Source: an uncultured Lachnospiraceae bacterium | Lineage (GTDB): Bacteria > Bacillota > Clostridia > Lachnospirales > Lachnospiraceae | Assembly: GCA_946626215.1 (NCBI GenBank) | Contig: CAMOUD010000004.1 | Span: forward strand, 1-40,738 | Direction: 5' to 3' | Length of the DNA: 40,738 bases | Shown here: one piece after another, positions 7,946 to 16,506 of the stretch | How positions within the stretch are numbered: position 1 is the stretch's first letter | Layout of the letters: each line of letters opens with the position of its first letter | Notes under the pieces: model-generated | Told to the model about the DNA's origin: nothing | The model's input: only the letters and a program-made list of their open reading frames with translations | The model's database searches: none | Position numbers and translations under genes: made by a program

Positions 7946-8956
7946 TCAGAACAGATCCTCGGATCCGTTTTCTGCTTTTCTGCTCCGCAGCATCAGCTGC
8001 CTGGTCGCCTCGGCAGGCGACTTGCCGCCGAAGAGCACGTCGTTGGCGGACCGGATGATGGGGGCGTCCACCCCGTATTTTTCCGCCATCTGGAGACCGG
8101 CCCGGGCCGAATAGACGCCCTCTACCACCTGCCTGACCTCCTTCATGGCCTCCTCAGCGGTCTTTCCCTGGCCGATCAGGATGCCTGCCCTCCGGTTCCT
8201 GGAATGCATGGAGGCGCAGGTCACGATCAGGTCGCCGATACCGGTAAGGCCGGCGAAGGTCTCCGCCCTGGCCCCGGCGCTGACGCCCAGCCTGGTGATC
8301 TCGGCGATCCCTCTGGTGATCAGAAGGGCCTTGGTATTGTCTCCGTAGCCCAGGCCGTCGGCCACGCCGGCCGCCAGGGCGATGACGTTCTTTAAGGCGG
8401 CTCCGATCTCCATGCCCCGGACGTCGGTGCTGGTATAGACCCGCATGACGTCGCTCATAAAGAGGTCCTGGACATAGGCGGCCGCTCTTTCATTGGCGCT
8501 GCCTGCCACGATGGCGGTGGGAAGGCCCGCTCCGACCTCCTCGGCGTGGGTAGGCCCGCACAGGACCACCACCTCCGACTGGGGGACCTCCTCCCGGATG
8601 ATCTCCGACAGGGTCATGAGGCTGTTCTCCTCCAGGCCCTTGGCCACGGAAACGATCAGCTGGCCGAAGCGGCAGTAGGGCCGCATCCTGGCCGCGGTCG
8701 CCCTGGTAAAGGGAGACGGGACCGCCAGGACCAGGGCGTCCCGGTCGCTCATGGCTTCTGCCAGGTCTGTGGTCGCCTGTACGCTCTCCGGCAGGATGAC
8801 GCCGGGGAGCTTTTCCTTCTGCTCATGGAAGGTGTTGATCATATCCACCTCTTCCTGAGAGATGGACCAGACCCTGCAGCTGTGTCCGTTTTCCGACAGG
8901 CAGTGGGTCAGGGCCGTGCCCCAGCTTCCCGCGCCTATGATTCCGATTCTTGCCAT
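7946..8956 (-). CDS. gpsA: Glycerol-3-phosphate dehydrogenase [NAD(P)+]
   Basis: GpsA reduces dihydroxyacetone phosphate to sn-glycerol 3-phosphate, the backbone for phospholipids. The 336-residue length is typical. The nucleotide site is GIIGAGSWGTAL at the N terminus. Further family motifs are SVAKGLE, GPTHAEEV, the catalytic-Lys segment LKNVIALAAG, GDNTKALLITRG, and GLTGIGDLIVTC with HSRNRR. It lies 24 bp downstream of plsY, whose product uses the glycerol 3-phosphate. Confidence 0.96.
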   Translation of the reverse strand: MARIGIIGAGSWGTALTHCLSENGHSCRVWSISQEEVDMINTFHEQKEKLPGVILPESVQATTDLAEAMSDRDALVLAVPSPFTRATAARMRPYCRFGQLIVSVAKGLEENSLMTLSEIIREEVPQSEVVVLCGPTHAEEVGAGLPTAIVAGSANERAAAYVQDLFMSDVMRVYTSTDVRGMEIGAALKNVIALAAGVADGLGYGDNTKALLITRGIAEITRLGVSAGARAETFAGLTGIGDLIVTCASMHSRNRRAGILIGQGKTAEEAMKEVRQVVEGVYSARAGLQMAEKYGVDAPIIRSANDVLFGGKSPAEATRQLMLRSRKAENGSEDLF

Positions 8957-8980
8957 GGATAGGTTCCCTCTTCTTTCCTC

Positions 8981-9634
8981 TTACATCTTCTTTCCCAGGT
9001 AGGTCTTGGATTCCGTGCCTGTAGCCAGCCTGTGGAGGTTGGCCCTGTGCTTCCAGAAGACCAGGAAGGTGAAGAAGGCCTGGATCAGGTACATCTCCAG
9101 AAGGACCTTCTGGGGCAGGGGCCCGAAAACGCCCATCTGGCCCTCAATGATCATGGCCAGGAAGATGCCGGAATAGACGCAGAGAGACCCCAGAGACACA
9201 TAGTGGGTCAGGAAATAGGGGACAAAGAAGAAGCAGAGGGCCAGGGGCAGGAAGCTGGGATGGAAGCAGCAGACAAAGCCTGCCATGACAGCCACGCCCT
9301 TGCCGCCTCTGAAATTCATGAAGAAGGGATAGTCATGGCCCAGCACACAGCCCGCGAAGGCCCAGGACCGGACCAGGTACTGCATGTCGGGCTGCTTTCC
9401 GAATAAAAGGCTGACGATGGCGACAGCCGCGATGCACTTGCAGGCATCGATCAGAAAGACGATCAGGCCCGCCCTGGTGCCGAGGACCCGGATGGTGTTG
9501 GTGGTTCCCGAGTTGCCGCTTCCGTGCTCCCGGATGTCGATCCCCCTGGCCTTTCCCAGCAGATAGGCAGCCTGGATATTGCCGAAAGCGTAGCCGATGA
9601 TAAGACAAAGCACTCTTGTAAGAACCGGATTCAT
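8981..9634 (-). CDS. plsY: Acyl-phosphate:glycerol-3-phosphate acyltransferase
   Basis: PlsY is a membrane enzyme that moves an acyl group from acyl-phosphate (made by PlsX, encoded at 29970) to glycerol 3-phosphate, giving lysophosphatidic acid. The 217 residues contain about five hydrophobic helices and the three conserved motifs: GSGNSGTTNTIRVLG (about 38-52), GHDYPFFMNFRGGKGVA (about 98-114) and HRANLHRLATGTE near the C terminus. A GAGGAGG site lies 5 bp before the ATG. It starts 17 bp after der. Confidence 0.95.
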   Translation of the reverse strand: MNPVLTRVLCLIIGYAFGNIQAAYLLGKARGIDIREHGSGNSGTTNTIRVLGTRAGLIVFLIDACKCIAAVAIVSLLFGKQPDMQYLVRSWAFAGCVLGHDYPFFMNFRGGKGVAVMAGFVCCFHPSFLPLALCFFFVPYFLTHYVSLGSLCVYSGIFLAMIIEGQMGVFGPLPQKVLLEMYLIQAFFTFLVFWKHRANLHRLATGTESKTYLGKKM

Positions 9635-9651
9635 GATAGCCTCCTCACTGT

Positions 9652-10989
9652 TTATTTTTCATTTTTTCGTTCGCGAATAATGAATCTGAGCGGTGTGCCC
9701 CGGAAGCCGAAGGCCTCCCGGAGCCTGTTCTCGATGTAGCGCTGGTAGGAAAAATGCATCAGTTCCCTGTTGTTGACGAAGAGCACGAAGGTAGGCGGCT
9801 TGACGCCCACCTGGGTCGCGTAGAGGATCCGGAGCATCCGCCCCTTGTCGGTGGGGGGCTGCTGGAGCATGCAGGCCTCCTGGATGATCTCGTTGAGGAC
9901 CCCCGTCTGGATCCGCATGGTCTGGTTGGCGTGGACCAGGTCGATCTCGTCATAGATCTTTCCCATCCGCTGGCCGGTCTCGGCGGAAATGAAGATGATC
10001 TCCGCATAGGCCAGGAAGGACAGGACGGACCTGATCTTGTCCGTGAACTGCTTCACGGTCTTATTGTCCTTGACGATCAGATCCCACTTGTTGACCGCCA
10101 CGATAACGGCCTTGCCCCTCTCGTGGGCGATGCCGGCGATCTTGGCGTCCTGCTCGGTAATGCCCTCGGACGCGTCGATGACCAGGATGGTGATATCGGC
10201 CCTTTCCACGGCGCCCACGGTCCTGACCAGCATGAAGCGCTCCAGGTTGGCCTTGATCTTGTTCTTGCGCCTGACGCCTGCCGTATCGATCAGGACATAG
10301 TCCCTGCCGTCATGGCGGACCCGGGTGTCGATGGCGTCCCGGGTGGTGCCGGCGATATCGGATACGATGACCCGGTTCTCCCCGATCAGGCGGTTGATGA
10401 TGGAGGACTTGCCCACGTTGGGCTTGCCTACGATGGCGACCTTTACGGCGTCATCCTCTTCCTCCTCTCCGTCTCCCTGGGGGAAGTGCTCGCATACGGC
10501 GTCCAGCAGGTCGCCGATGCCGGTCCGGTTGACGGAGGAAATGGGATAGGGATCTCCGATGCCCAGGTTGTAGAATTCATAGACGTCCGGCATGTCCCTG
10601 ATGGGCCGGTCCGCCTTGTTGACCACCAGGACCACCGGTTTTCTGGACCTGCGGAGCATGTCCGCCACCTTGCCGTCCTGGTCCACCAGGCCCTGCTTCA
10701 GGTCTACCATGAACATGATGACGTCGGCCATATCGATGGCCAGCTGGGCCTGCTCCCGCATCTGGGAGAGGATGATGTCTTTGGAATCGGGCTCAATGCC
10801 GCCTGTATCGATCAGGGTGAACTCATAGTTGAGCCAGCTGCAGTCCGCGTAGATCCGGTCCCTGGTCACGCCCGGCGTATCTTCGACAATGGATATCTTT
10901 TCCCCGGCCAGCACGTTGAAAAGGGTGGACTTGCCCACGTTGGGGCGTCCTACGATCGCAACGATCGGTCTGGATTTTTTCTTGCTCAT
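9652..10989 (-). CDS. der: Ribosome-assembly GTPase Der (EngA)
   Basis: Der is a double-GTPase needed for 50S subunit maturation. The 445 residues hold two tandem G domains. The first has GRPNVGKS, DTPGVTRDR, DTGG and NKAD (about 10-165). The second has GKPNVGKS, AGTTRDAIDT, DTAGVRRK and NKWD (about 183-350). A C-terminal KH-like domain completes the protein. A Glu/Asp-rich linker (GDGEEEEDDAVK) separates the G domains. It is the first gene of its minus-strand operon, with AGGAAGG before the ATG and a good promoter 40-65 bp upstream. Confidence 0.97.
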   Translation of the reverse strand: MSKKKSRPIVAIVGRPNVGKSTLFNVLAGEKISIVEDTPGVTRDRIYADCSWLNYEFTLIDTGGIEPDSKDIILSQMREQAQLAIDMADVIMFMVDLKQGLVDQDGKVADMLRRSRKPVVLVVNKADRPIRDMPDVYEFYNLGIGDPYPISSVNRTGIGDLLDAVCEHFPQGDGEEEEDDAVKVAIVGKPNVGKSSIINRLIGENRVIVSDIAGTTRDAIDTRVRHDGRDYVLIDTAGVRRKNKIKANLERFMLVRTVGAVERADITILVIDASEGITEQDAKIAGIAHERGKAVIVAVNKWDLIVKDNKTVKQFTDKIRSVLSFLAYAEIIFISAETGQRMGKIYDEIDLVHANQTMRIQTGVLNEIIQEACMLQQPPTDKGRMLRILYATQVGVKPPTFVLFVNNRELMHFSYQRYIENRLREAFGFRGTPLRFIIRERKNEK

Positions 10990-11026
10990 TCAATACCTTC
11001 CTTGATGCCTGTGTTTGCATCCTATT

Positions 11027-11055
11027 ATTCTAGCGAAAGATTTCAGCAATGTAAA
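11027..11055 (-). promoter_or_regulatory. Sigma-A promoter of the der-plsY-gpsA-tyrS-ilv operon
   Basis: Minus strand TTTACA (11055-11050), 17-bp spacer, TAGAAT (11032-11027). It lies 38 bp upstream of the der start codon. All genes down to ilvC share this direction with short gaps. Confidence 0.75.
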
Positions 11056-11075
11056 GTGCCAATGGCGGGGACAAA

Positions 11076-11100
11076 GGCCCCCCGGGGCCCTCCGGGGGCC
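11076..11100. other. GC-rich hairpin in the divergent der/prs region
   Basis: GGCCCCCCGG (11076-11085) can pair with CCGGGGGCC (11092-11100) with a one-base bulge. It lies between the two divergent promoters and has no T run, so its role is unclear. Confidence 0.3.
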
Positions 11101-11139
11101 CGGTCCTGTCTCCTCCTTCCCCTCCCCGGAATATTTTTC

Positions 11140-11168
11140 TTGCACATCCTCGGGCCAAAGACTATATT
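11140..11168 (+). promoter_or_regulatory. Sigma-A promoter of the PRPP synthetase gene
   Basis: Plus strand TTGCAC (11140-11145), 17-bp spacer, TATATT (11163-11168), about 65 bp before the start codon. Confidence 0.65.
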
Positions 11169-11233
11169 GAAAACGTACAATCACATGACTATGGCCTCGA
11201 CCGTACATATATACTTACAGAAAAGGAGAACCA

Positions 11234-12460
11234 ATGCCTTCTGACGTTCAATTACATGAAAAGCTGGACCGGACCGTGCCTGTTGCGCCCCTGGGCCTCA
11301 TCGTCCTGCCCTCCGCGGAGGGTCTCGGCGAAAAGATCAACAGCTACATCGCCCAGTTCCGGGGGACCAGCAAGCATCTGACGGGACCCCTTTTTGACGG
11401 CTACAGCAGGCCCGACTACCGGATCCCCGTATCCCTCCGCCGCTTTGATACCGGCGAGGGGCGCGGAATGATCGAGGAGTCCTGCCGCGGCAAGGATATC
11501 TACATCCTGGTGGACGTGACCAACCATTCCATCACCTACCAGATGAACGGCTTTACCAACCACATGTCTCCCGATGACCACTACCAGGATCTCAAGCGGG
11601 TCATCACTGCCATCAACGGCAAGGCCAGAAGGATCCATGTCATCATGCCCTTCCTGTATGAAGGCCGCCAGCACCACAGGAGCGGCCGGGAATCCCTGGA
11701 CGCCTCCCTCATGCTCAAGGAGCTCATGGAGCTGGGCATCGACTCCTTCATCACCTTCGACGCCCATGATCCCCGGATCTCCTCCGTGGCCCCCATCAGC
11801 GACTTCAGCAACTATACGACGCCCTACCAGTTCCTCCACGCCCTCCTGAACTCCTTCGATGACCTCAAGGTGGACAGGGAGCATGTGGTCGTTATCAGCC
11901 CCGATGAAGGCGCCCTGCCCAGGACCACCTACTTTGCCGATGTCATCGGCGCGGACTGCGGCATGTTCTACAAGCGCCGCGACTATTCCAAGATCGTGGG
12001 CGGCAAGAACCCCATCGTCCAGCACCAGTTCCTGGGGACCGACCTGGAGGGCAAGGACGCCATCGTCATCGACGACATGATCTCCTCCGGCGGATCCATG
12101 ATCGATACCACCCACCAGCTCAAGACCAACATGCACGCCAAAAGGGTCTTCGTCTGCGCCACCTTCGGCCTCTTCACCGACGGCTGCGCCATCTTTGACG
12201 ACGCCTATGAGAAGGGCTATTTTGACAAGATCGTGACCACCAACCTCTGCTATACCCCGCCGGAGCTCCTGGAAAAGCCCTATTTCGCCCAGGCGGACAT
12301 GAGCAAATATGTGGCCAACATCATCGACTTCATGAACCACGACGCCTCCATCAGCCACATGTCCACCTCCGTGGAAAAGATCCACGAGATCCTGGAGAAG
12401 TTCAACCGCAACGAGCATACCGAGTTCGAGAAGCGGACCCTGGACGAGACAGAGTTCTGA
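11234..12460 (+). CDS. prs: Ribose-phosphate pyrophosphokinase homolog, long divergent form
   Basis: Prs makes PRPP from ribose 5-phosphate and ATP for nucleotide, histidine and tryptophan synthesis. The 408-residue protein is longer than the usual 310-330. The PRPP-binding loop is clear: IVIDDMISSGGSMIDT (about 276-291). The flexible-loop Lys-Arg is present in YKRRDYSKIVGGKN, and the RQHHRSGRE segment corresponds to the canonical RQDRK...RE loop. Deviations are FDAHDP for the usual DLHAxQ and SPDEGALPR for SPDHGGV. Similar long Prs homologs are known from clostridia; whether it is the only PRPP synthetase of the cell cannot be told here. AAGGAG precedes the ATG. It is monocistronic. Confidence 0.85.
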   Translation: MPSDVQLHEKLDRTVPVAPLGLIVLPSAEGLGEKINSYIAQFRGTSKHLTGPLFDGYSRPDYRIPVSLRRFDTGEGRGMIEESCRGKDIYILVDVTNHSITYQMNGFTNHMSPDDHYQDLKRVITAINGKARRIHVIMPFLYEGRQHHRSGRESLDASLMLKELMELGIDSFITFDAHDPRISSVAPISDFSNYTTPYQFLHALLNSFDDLKVDREHVVVISPDEGALPRTTYFADVIGADCGMFYKRRDYSKIVGGKNPIVQHQFLGTDLEGKDAIVIDDMISSGGSMIDTTHQLKTNMHAKRVFVCATFGLFTDGCAIFDDAYEKGYFDKIVTTNLCYTPPELLEKPYFAQADMSKYVANIIDFMNHDASISHMSTSVEKIHEILEKFNRNEHTEFEKRTLDETEF

Positions 12461-12513
12461 CGAGGGCGGCCGTCCCTCATGGGACTCCGCAGGAGAAACG
12501 CCATATTAAAAAG

Positions 12514-12596
12514 AGGGGATCATCTCCCCTGTCATGCAGCAGGCACTATACAGTGAAATACAGGACCACCGGCCCGGCCGGCGGTCCTTCTCTTTT
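12514..12596 (+). terminator. Terminator region after prs
   Basis: Two hairpins follow the prs stop codon. AGGGGA/TCCCCT (12514-12530) comes first. A longer GC-rich stem, GGACC to GGTCC (12563-12587, with an inner CCGGCC/GGCCGG), comes second and is followed by TTCTCTTTT, the better intrinsic terminator candidate. Confidence 0.6.
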
Positions 12597-12681
12597 CCCG
12601 GAAGGGACTATTGTCTGCCCGCGGCCTTAAGGCCCTTCGGCCATAGCACGCGGGATTCTTCTTTGATCTGATTCTCCTGAA

Positions 12682-12729
12682 GACAGGAACACCCCCAGGA
12701 CCTCTCCGGGCTCTGGGGGTGTTCCTGTC
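12682..12729 (-). terminator. 17-bp hairpin after mscS
   Basis: A perfect 17-bp inverted repeat (12682-12698 with 12713-12729, 14-nt loop) lies 17 bp beyond the mscS stop codon. It lacks a clean T run on the minus strand but is the obvious transcript end between two convergent genes. Confidence 0.6.
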
Positions 12730-12745
12730 CTGTATGGCCGGCGGA

Positions 12746-13675
12746 TCAGCTGTCCGCCCTGTGGACGACCATCTGCGGGAAGGGGATCTCCACCTTGTTG
12801 TCGTCAAAGAGGATCTTGATGTCACGGGCCAGCATCCGCTGCGCGTCGAAGACCTTCTCTTCCGGCGTATCTACGGCGAATTTCAGGTTCACGCCGCTGT
12901 CTGCCAGCTCCTCGACGCCCAGATAGCGGGGCGGTGACTGGTAGAGGTCCGGATGCTCTGCCTGCAGTCCGGGGAGCTTTTTCCGGAAAAGGCCTTCCAG
13001 CCAGCGCAGGTCCGTATTGTAGGAAACGCCCACGACGCAGAGGGCCACGGACTTGTTCCTGGACCGGTTCTGGAAGTTGCGGATGTCGGAGTTGTTGACG
13101 ACCTTCAGGTTTCCTCCGGCATCCTCGATCACGGTCGTCCGCACACCGATGCTGCGCACCACGCCCCGAAAGTCGTCCAGGATGATGATGTCTCCCACCC
13201 CGTACTGGTTCTCAAAGATGATGAAGGCACCGGTGATGATATCCTCGATCAGGCTCTGGGTACCGAAGCCCAGGATCAGGCCGACGATGCCCAGACCGGC
13301 CAGGACAGCTGTGGCATTGACGCCCAGGATGCTCAGGCCCCAGACCAGTCCCGCGACCACAGCTATGTACTTCATGAGCCCGGCAAGCAGGTCGGTCACG
13401 GTCTGTGTCCGGCTGCCGCGTTTTCCCAGAAGGCCCAGCAGGATCTTCAGGATCTGGTAGCCGAGCCAGACCAGGGCCAGGGCCAGGACCAGGGTGATCA
13501 GCTGCGCGATGGTGGTATGGGCGTCGCTCTGGAACAGGAGATGGGTCTTCTCTGTTTCCGCCACGGCTTCCCGAAGGCCCTGCGGCAGGGGAAGCCAGCC
13601 GGGATGGGCCAGAAGAAAGGCCGCCGCGGCGACAATGACAATACTGATATAGGTCTTATTGTTATTCTTTTTCAT
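12746..13675 (-). CDS. mscS: Small-conductance mechanosensitive channel MscS
   Basis: MscS opens under membrane tension and releases solutes on osmotic downshock. The 309 residues show an N-terminal hydrophobic helix (10-30), two more helices (about 58-80 and 102-122), and the pore-lining TM3 with alternating Gly/Ala (VLAGLGIVGLILGFGTQSL, about 129-147). The beta-domain motif FENQYGVGD follows, then the alpha/beta vestibule ending KVEIPFPQMVVHR. It starts 25 bp after the Asp-Pro stalk protein and is probably cotranscribed with it. The ribosome site is AGAGGATCC. A decayed fragment of a second MscS gene is at 2377-2520. Confidence 0.93.
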   Translation of the reverse strand: MKKNNNKTYISIVIVAAAAFLLAHPGWLPLPQGLREAVAETEKTHLLFQSDAHTTIAQLITLVLALALVWLGYQILKILLGLLGKRGSRTQTVTDLLAGLMKYIAVVAGLVWGLSILGVNATAVLAGLGIVGLILGFGTQSLIEDIITGAFIIFENQYGVGDIIILDDFRGVVRSIGVRTTVIEDAGGNLKVVNNSDIRNFQNRSRNKSVALCVVGVSYNTDLRWLEGLFRKKLPGLQAEHPDLYQSPPRYLGVEELADSGVNLKFAVDTPEEKVFDAQRMLARDIKILFDDNKVEIPFPQMVVHRADS

Positions 13676-13700
13676 ATGGATCCTCTCACGCGAAAAATGA

Positions 13701-15416
13701 TTAATGGACCTGGACCTCGATCATATCGGCTTCCAGCCGGTCCTGTTCTCCGTCCGGATAGACGACATTGCAGATGACCCTGACTCCGATGGTGACCTCT
13801 TCATCATCCGGCCCTCGATAGTTGACATAGAGCCGGCCGCTCCAGGTATCGCCTGTATGGACATCCGGGTCGTAAGTGGCTTTACCGGGATATCCATCCG
13901 TACTCTCATTGGGAGTCAGACCGGTGCCTTGGCGGTCGTCGATATAGGTCAGGATCTCTGCCTGTCCCCCCTTCAGATCGTTCAGGGTCACGGTAAAGTT
14001 CAGCCAGGGATGGGATCCATCACCCGCATCCGTGACCGGGCCGGTCACGGCAAGCACCGCCTTCTCCTTAGTGCCGGCGGGTCCATCCGGCAGCACCAGT
14101 GTGAACGCCAGAGGATCCTCCAGGGGCTCCCAGATATTATTCTCGTCCTCCGGATATTCCGAGTAGGGGTTAAAGATGTAGCTGCCCTCAGGGAAGGGCT
14201 CCTCTGACCGGTAGGCAAAGCGCACATGGGGCTTTCCGTCCGATCCGGTGTATCTTTCGATCTCTTCGCCGGCATACACATCCCAGGGGTACTCGTCCCG
14301 CATGAGATAACTGCCTGTGACAGTCACATCCGAAGCCCTGACCAGGTCTTCGTCGATGATCGTATCAAAAATGAGCTGGTAAGTCGTTTTTCCGTTCGAA
14401 GCGTCTTTTTCTTCTTTGTATTCCCATCCTCCCTGGCCATAGGACCTGTTGTAATACAGATAGGTCCCCATATGGACGGGCCGGGTCTCCGACTCCAGCG
14501 TGTCCGTATCACCGTCGGGATATACGATATCAAAGACCAGCTTGGCCTTGCCGGCAATGCCTCTTCCTTCAGGAGGATCGGCCATATACATGACAGCGTC
14601 GCTCCAGGTATCGCCCGTGACCACATCCGGGTCATATTCGTCCGATTCCCAGTACCAGTTATCATGGTCATACTCGACCCTGGAGAATCCGCCGCCTGTA
14701 TCCACCCAAAGGGAGACCTGGGCGCTTCCGCCTTTCAGATCATTGAGCGTCACTTCATAGAAGAGGGTCGGATAGGGGAATTCTTCTTCGTTCGGGCCCT
14801 GGACTTCCGGCTCCACTGTTACTGTCGGCGGCGTATGCGGATCAGGCTCCGGTTCAGGATCGGGCTCGGGATCCGGCTCGGGGTCCGGCTTGGGATCCGG
14901 CTTCGGGTCCGGCTTGGGATCCGGCTTCGGGTCCGGCTTGGGGTCCGGCTTGGGATCCGGCCTGGGATCCGGCTTCGGGTCCGGCTTGGGATCCGGCTTC
15001 GGGTCCGGTCTGGGGTCCGGGATCGGGTCCGGATCCGGGATCGGATCCGGAATGGGATCCGGAATGGGATCAGGGATCGGGTCCGGAATCGGGTCCGGAA
15101 TAGGATCAGGGATCGGGTCCGGAATGGGATCCGGGATCGGTTTCGGGGTCGGATCCGGCGCAGGCGCGGGCCCCGGTATGGGAGCCGGCACAGGACCCGC
15201 CGGATCAGCGGGCGTGATCGGGCGCGACCCTAAAGCGACGATCATGATCAGCACCCCCACCCCGGTCAGAAACCCCTTCCGGGTCAGGTCATATCTTCTC
15301 TGCCGCCTGAGGAATCCGGCCGCTTCCGAACCGCTTAAGGGACCGTGCTTCTTGCCCTTGCCACTTGGACAATGGGGCGGAGCATATTCCGGAAACTGGT
15401 TGTCCATATCCTGCAT
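13701..15416 (-). CDS. Membrane-anchored surface protein with Asp-Pro repeat stalk
   Basis: This 571-residue protein is not recognised as a named family. It has a basic cytoplasmic N terminus (to about 47), one hydrophobic segment (GFLTGVGVLIMIVALGS, 48-64) that should act as an uncleaved anchor, and a stalk of about 120 residues made of Pro-Asp repeats (about 72-193). Two related extracellular domains follow. Each has a VTLNDLKGG strand start, a YDPDV.TGDTWS motif and a D.VYPDG.xD.LE strand (about 215-320 and 475-565). The stalk runs from IPDP units near the membrane through KPDP units to EPDP units. The repeats suggest a wall-spanning spacer. It has its own promoter and is followed 25 bp later by mscS. 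The ribosome site AGGGGGG fixes the ATG. Confidence 0.75.
   Translation of the reverse strand: MQDMDNQFPEYAPPHCPSGKGKKHGPLSGSEAAGFLRRQRRYDLTRKGFLTGVGVLIMIVALGSRPITPADPAGPVPAPIPGPAPAPDPTPKPIPDPIPDPIPDPIPDPIPDPIPDPIPDPIPDPIPDPDPIPDPRPDPKPDPKPDPKPDPRPDPKPDPKPDPKPDPKPDPKPDPKPDPEPDPEPDPEPEPDPHTPPTVTVEPEVQGPNEEEFPYPTLFYEVTLNDLKGGSAQVSLWVDTGGGFSRVEYDHDNWYWESDEYDPDVVTGDTWSDAVMYMADPPEGRGIAGKAKLVFDIVYPDGDTDTLESETRPVHMGTYLYYNRSYGQGGWEYKEEKDASNGKTTYQLIFDTIIDEDLVRASDVTVTGSYLMRDEYPWDVYAGEEIERYTGSDGKPHVRFAYRSEEPFPEGSYIFNPYSEYPEDENNIWEPLEDPLAFTLVLPDGPAGTKEKAVLAVTGPVTDAGDGSHPWLNFTVTLNDLKGGQAEILTYIDDRQGTGLTPNESTDGYPGKATYDPDVHTGDTWSGRLYVNYRGPDDEEVTIGVRVICNVVYPDGEQDRLEADMIEVQVH
14837..15203 (-). repeat. In-frame Asp-Pro coding repeat tract
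   Basis: A degenerate 12-bp unit (GGATCCGGNNTG-like on the plus strand, coding P-D-P-x) is repeated about thirty times. The variable codon is Ile in the membrane-proximal part, Lys/Arg in the middle and Glu at the distal end. The antisense frame is also open (Gly-Ser repeats), a by-product of the repeat. Confidence 0.85.
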
Positions 15417-15469
15417 ATCCGTCCCCCCTTTCTGATCCCGCAGAAAACTGTATGAAAGTGAAATGCCGG

Positions 15470-15497
15470 ATTATAGCTGTCTTATCCCGCATTCCAA
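15470..15497 (-). promoter_or_regulatory. Sigma-A promoter of the stalk-protein/mscS unit
   Basis: Minus strand TTGGAA (15497-15492), 16-bp spacer, TATAAT (15475-15470), about 55 bp before the start codon. The upstream DNA (15500-15590) is much more AT-rich than its surroundings and holds a palindrome, ACATAG-TTG-CTATGT (15528-15542), that could be a regulator site. Confidence 0.7.
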
Positions 15498-15640
15498 GAA
15501 ACCAAATTTGTTATTGAATCAATTATCACATAGTTGCTATGTATTTATCAACGTATTTTGGGCTGTTTTTGGTCATTAAGGTGATCCAAAGCAATCGGCA
15601 GGAGGAAATGCCCCGGGCCTATGGCAGCTGATCCGCAGAG

Positions 15641-15686
15641 AAAGCGCCGGGAAGCCAGCGTTCTGGTGCTGGCTTCCCGGCGCTTT
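15641..15686 (-). terminator. Strong terminator after rnhB
   Basis: A perfect 19-bp inverted repeat (15641-15659 with 15668-15686, 8-nt loop) has an AAA left border and a TTTT right border, so it can act in both directions. It closes the ylxM-to-rnhB operon; the 150 bp between it and rnhB hold no other recognisable feature. Confidence 0.8.
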
Positions 15687-15840
15687 TGACCGGAACCATG
15701 AGCGGATCTGTGACCCGTGCAGGTGATTTTTTCAGAACACAGCAGGCATGCCGGTCCGCATCGGGCGGTTCCGGGCTCTCACTCCATCTTTCCTGCTTCT
15801 TAAGCTTCGCCGCCGGCCGCAGGGGCCCGTGACACAGCGT

Positions 15841-16506
15841 TCAGCTTTTTTCCGCTTCCACAAAGTGACCGATAAAGGTCCTCCTGTGGGCCGGGCAGGG
15901 CCCATAGGCCTTCAGGGCCTCGATGTGCTGCCTGGTCCCGTAGCCCTTGTGGGAGGCGAAGCCGTAGGCCGGATAGGCCTTGTCCAGCTCCAGCATGTAC
16001 CGGTCCCTGGTGACCTTGGCCAGGATGGAGGCGGCGGCGATGGAAATGCATCTGGCGTCTCCCTTGACCACCGGCACCTGGGGAAGGGAGATCCCGGGGA
16101 TGGTGACGGCGTCGTTGACCAGGACGGCAGGCCGGGGATCCAGGCTGGCCACGGCCCTCCGCATGGCCTCATAGGTGGCCTGGAGGATATTGACCCTGTC
16201 GATCTCCTCGGGGCCCACCATGACCACGGCATAGGCCAGGGCCTCCTCCCGGATCTGGTCATAGAGAAGGTCTCTGCGCTTCGGCGTCACCTTCTTGGAG
16301 TCATTGAGATAAAGGAGGTCATGGTCCGGGGGCAGGATCACGGCGCCGGCGGCCACAGGGCCCGCCAGCGGGCCCCTGCCGGCCTCATCCACGCCGCAGA
16401 CCAGTCCGCCCGCCAGATAGGGGGCGCAGATCTCGTTTTCAAAGGCCCGCATGAGAGCGACCCGGGCCGCCTCCGCTTCCAGCTTCTGCTTCTGTTTCTC
16501 TGTCAC
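15841..16506 (-). CDS. rnhB: Ribonuclease HII
   Basis: RNase HII cuts RNA in RNA/DNA hybrids and removes misincorporated ribonucleotides. The 221 residues contain the catalytic motif GVDEAGRGPLAGPVAAGAVIL (about 38-58), DSKKV, and KGDARCISIAAASILAKVTRDR (about 150-171). The start codon is GTG and overlaps the rbgA stop (GTGA), implying translational coupling. It is the last gene of the operon; the yraN gene often found next is absent. Confidence 0.95.
   Translation of the reverse strand: MTEKQKQKLEAEAARVALMRAFENEICAPYLAGGLVCGVDEAGRGPLAGPVAAGAVILPPDHDLLYLNDSKKVTPKRRDLLYDQIREEALAYAVVMVGPEEIDRVNILQATYEAMRRAVASLDPRPAVLVNDAVTIPGISLPQVPVVKGDARCISIAAASILAKVTRDRYMLELDKAYPAYGFASHKGYGTRQHIEALKAYGPCPAHRRTFIGHFVEAEKS

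Noticed and set aside
14837-15203. Possible CRISPR-like or satellite array
   Set aside because: The unit is a 12-bp in-frame coding repeat without unique spacers.
14890-15435. Plus-strand Gly-Ser repeat frame (GSGFGSGLG...)
   Set aside because: It is the antisense reading of the Asp-Pro stalk repeat. The minus-strand frame has a promoter, ribosome site, membrane anchor and folded domains.
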